From: JAXDMK01 sp963790325
Lineage (GTDB): Bacteria; Actinomycetota; Acidimicrobiia; Acidimicrobiales; AC-14
Length of the DNA stretch: 64,000 bases
Assembly (NCBI GenBank): GCA_963790325.1
Contig: CAWBNY010000003.1
Location: forward strand, 744,001-808,000
Direction: 5' to 3'
Part shown: positions 63,979 to 64,000 of the stretch, one piece after another
Layout of the letters: each line of letters begins with the position of its first letter
How positions within the stretch are numbered: the stretch's first letter is position 1
Position numbers and translations under genes: made by a program
The notes under the pieces: model-generated
Databases searched by the model: none
The model's input: the letters and a program-made list of their open reading frames with translations, nothing else
Told to the model about the DNA's origin: nothing

Positions 63979-64000
63979 CCCGGCCATCCCCCGATTGGCG

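Overview
The window is 64 kb of very GC-rich DNA (roughly 70-75% by eye) with strong G/C third-position bias, many GTG starts, 4-bp stop/start overlaps and several probable leaderless promoters. An amt-glnB-glnD operon, DnaE2 with ImuA'/ImuB under an actinobacterial-type LexA box, a BTAD-type regulator, an LPxTG protein and a Streptomyces-like contractile injection system all point to an Actinomycetota chromosome. A member of Acidimicrobiia or a related lineage is a guess. No tRNA, rRNA, integrase, capsid or terminase gene was seen.

Layout. 1-5313: nitrogen control (amt, glnB, glnD on the minus strand, glnD cut by the left edge), then an SDR oxidoreductase and a GNAT acetyltransferase. 5320-9362: a small membrane protein, two tiny ORFs and SOS-controlled dnaE2, which carries an in-frame palindromic repeat insertion. 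9478-30408: a contractile injection system (CIS) locus with regulator, Pvc16-like cap protein (DUF4255), membrane beta-propeller, AAA+ ATPase, a large putative metallopeptidase effector, a DUF4157 protein, sheath, two tube proteins, LysM baseplate protein, VgrG-like spike, PAAR tip, gp25, gpJ-like and gpI-like baseplate proteins, and a zinc-ribbon/membrane/lectin protein. 30401-41428: a small biosynthetic cluster built round a SyrB1/SyrB2/SyrC-like set: a threonine-type adenylation-carrier didomain, a non-haem iron halogenase with the His-x-Ala motif, and a Cys-nucleophile aminoacyl transferase. With it are a methyltransferase-carrier fusion, type II thioesterase, acyl-CoA dehydrogenase-like protein, PPTase and a frame-broken ATP-grasp ligase. 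41604-45258: a second large metallopeptidase effector homologous at its C terminus to the CIS-linked one, plus a small neighbour. 45473-50613: Tat lipoprotein amidohydrolase, frame-broken STAND/BTAD regulator, LPxTG protein with exact 12-residue repeats. 50655-54169: imuA'-imuB and ppk2 divergent around one LexA box, and a NifU-N-like protein. 54248-63978: AI-2E transporter, split arginine-to-proline (ArgZ/AgrE-like) pair, RNase HII, an RNA methyltransferase, selD, cutA and small proteins.

How it fits together. The most interesting pattern is the CIS with its probable cargo. Three proteins share an N-terminal LQ-x-x-AGN-x-A motif, and two of them share a C-terminal HExRH...EE[IV]DA metallopeptidase-like domain, one inside the CIS locus and one about 11 kb beyond it. 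The second is the compact halogenated-amino-acid cluster between them. The third is a 50-bp palindromic repeat family found both inside dnaE2 and in the CIS locus. Three single-base frame breaks (positions about 40453, 48527 and 55502) are either real or sequence errors; raw reads would decide.
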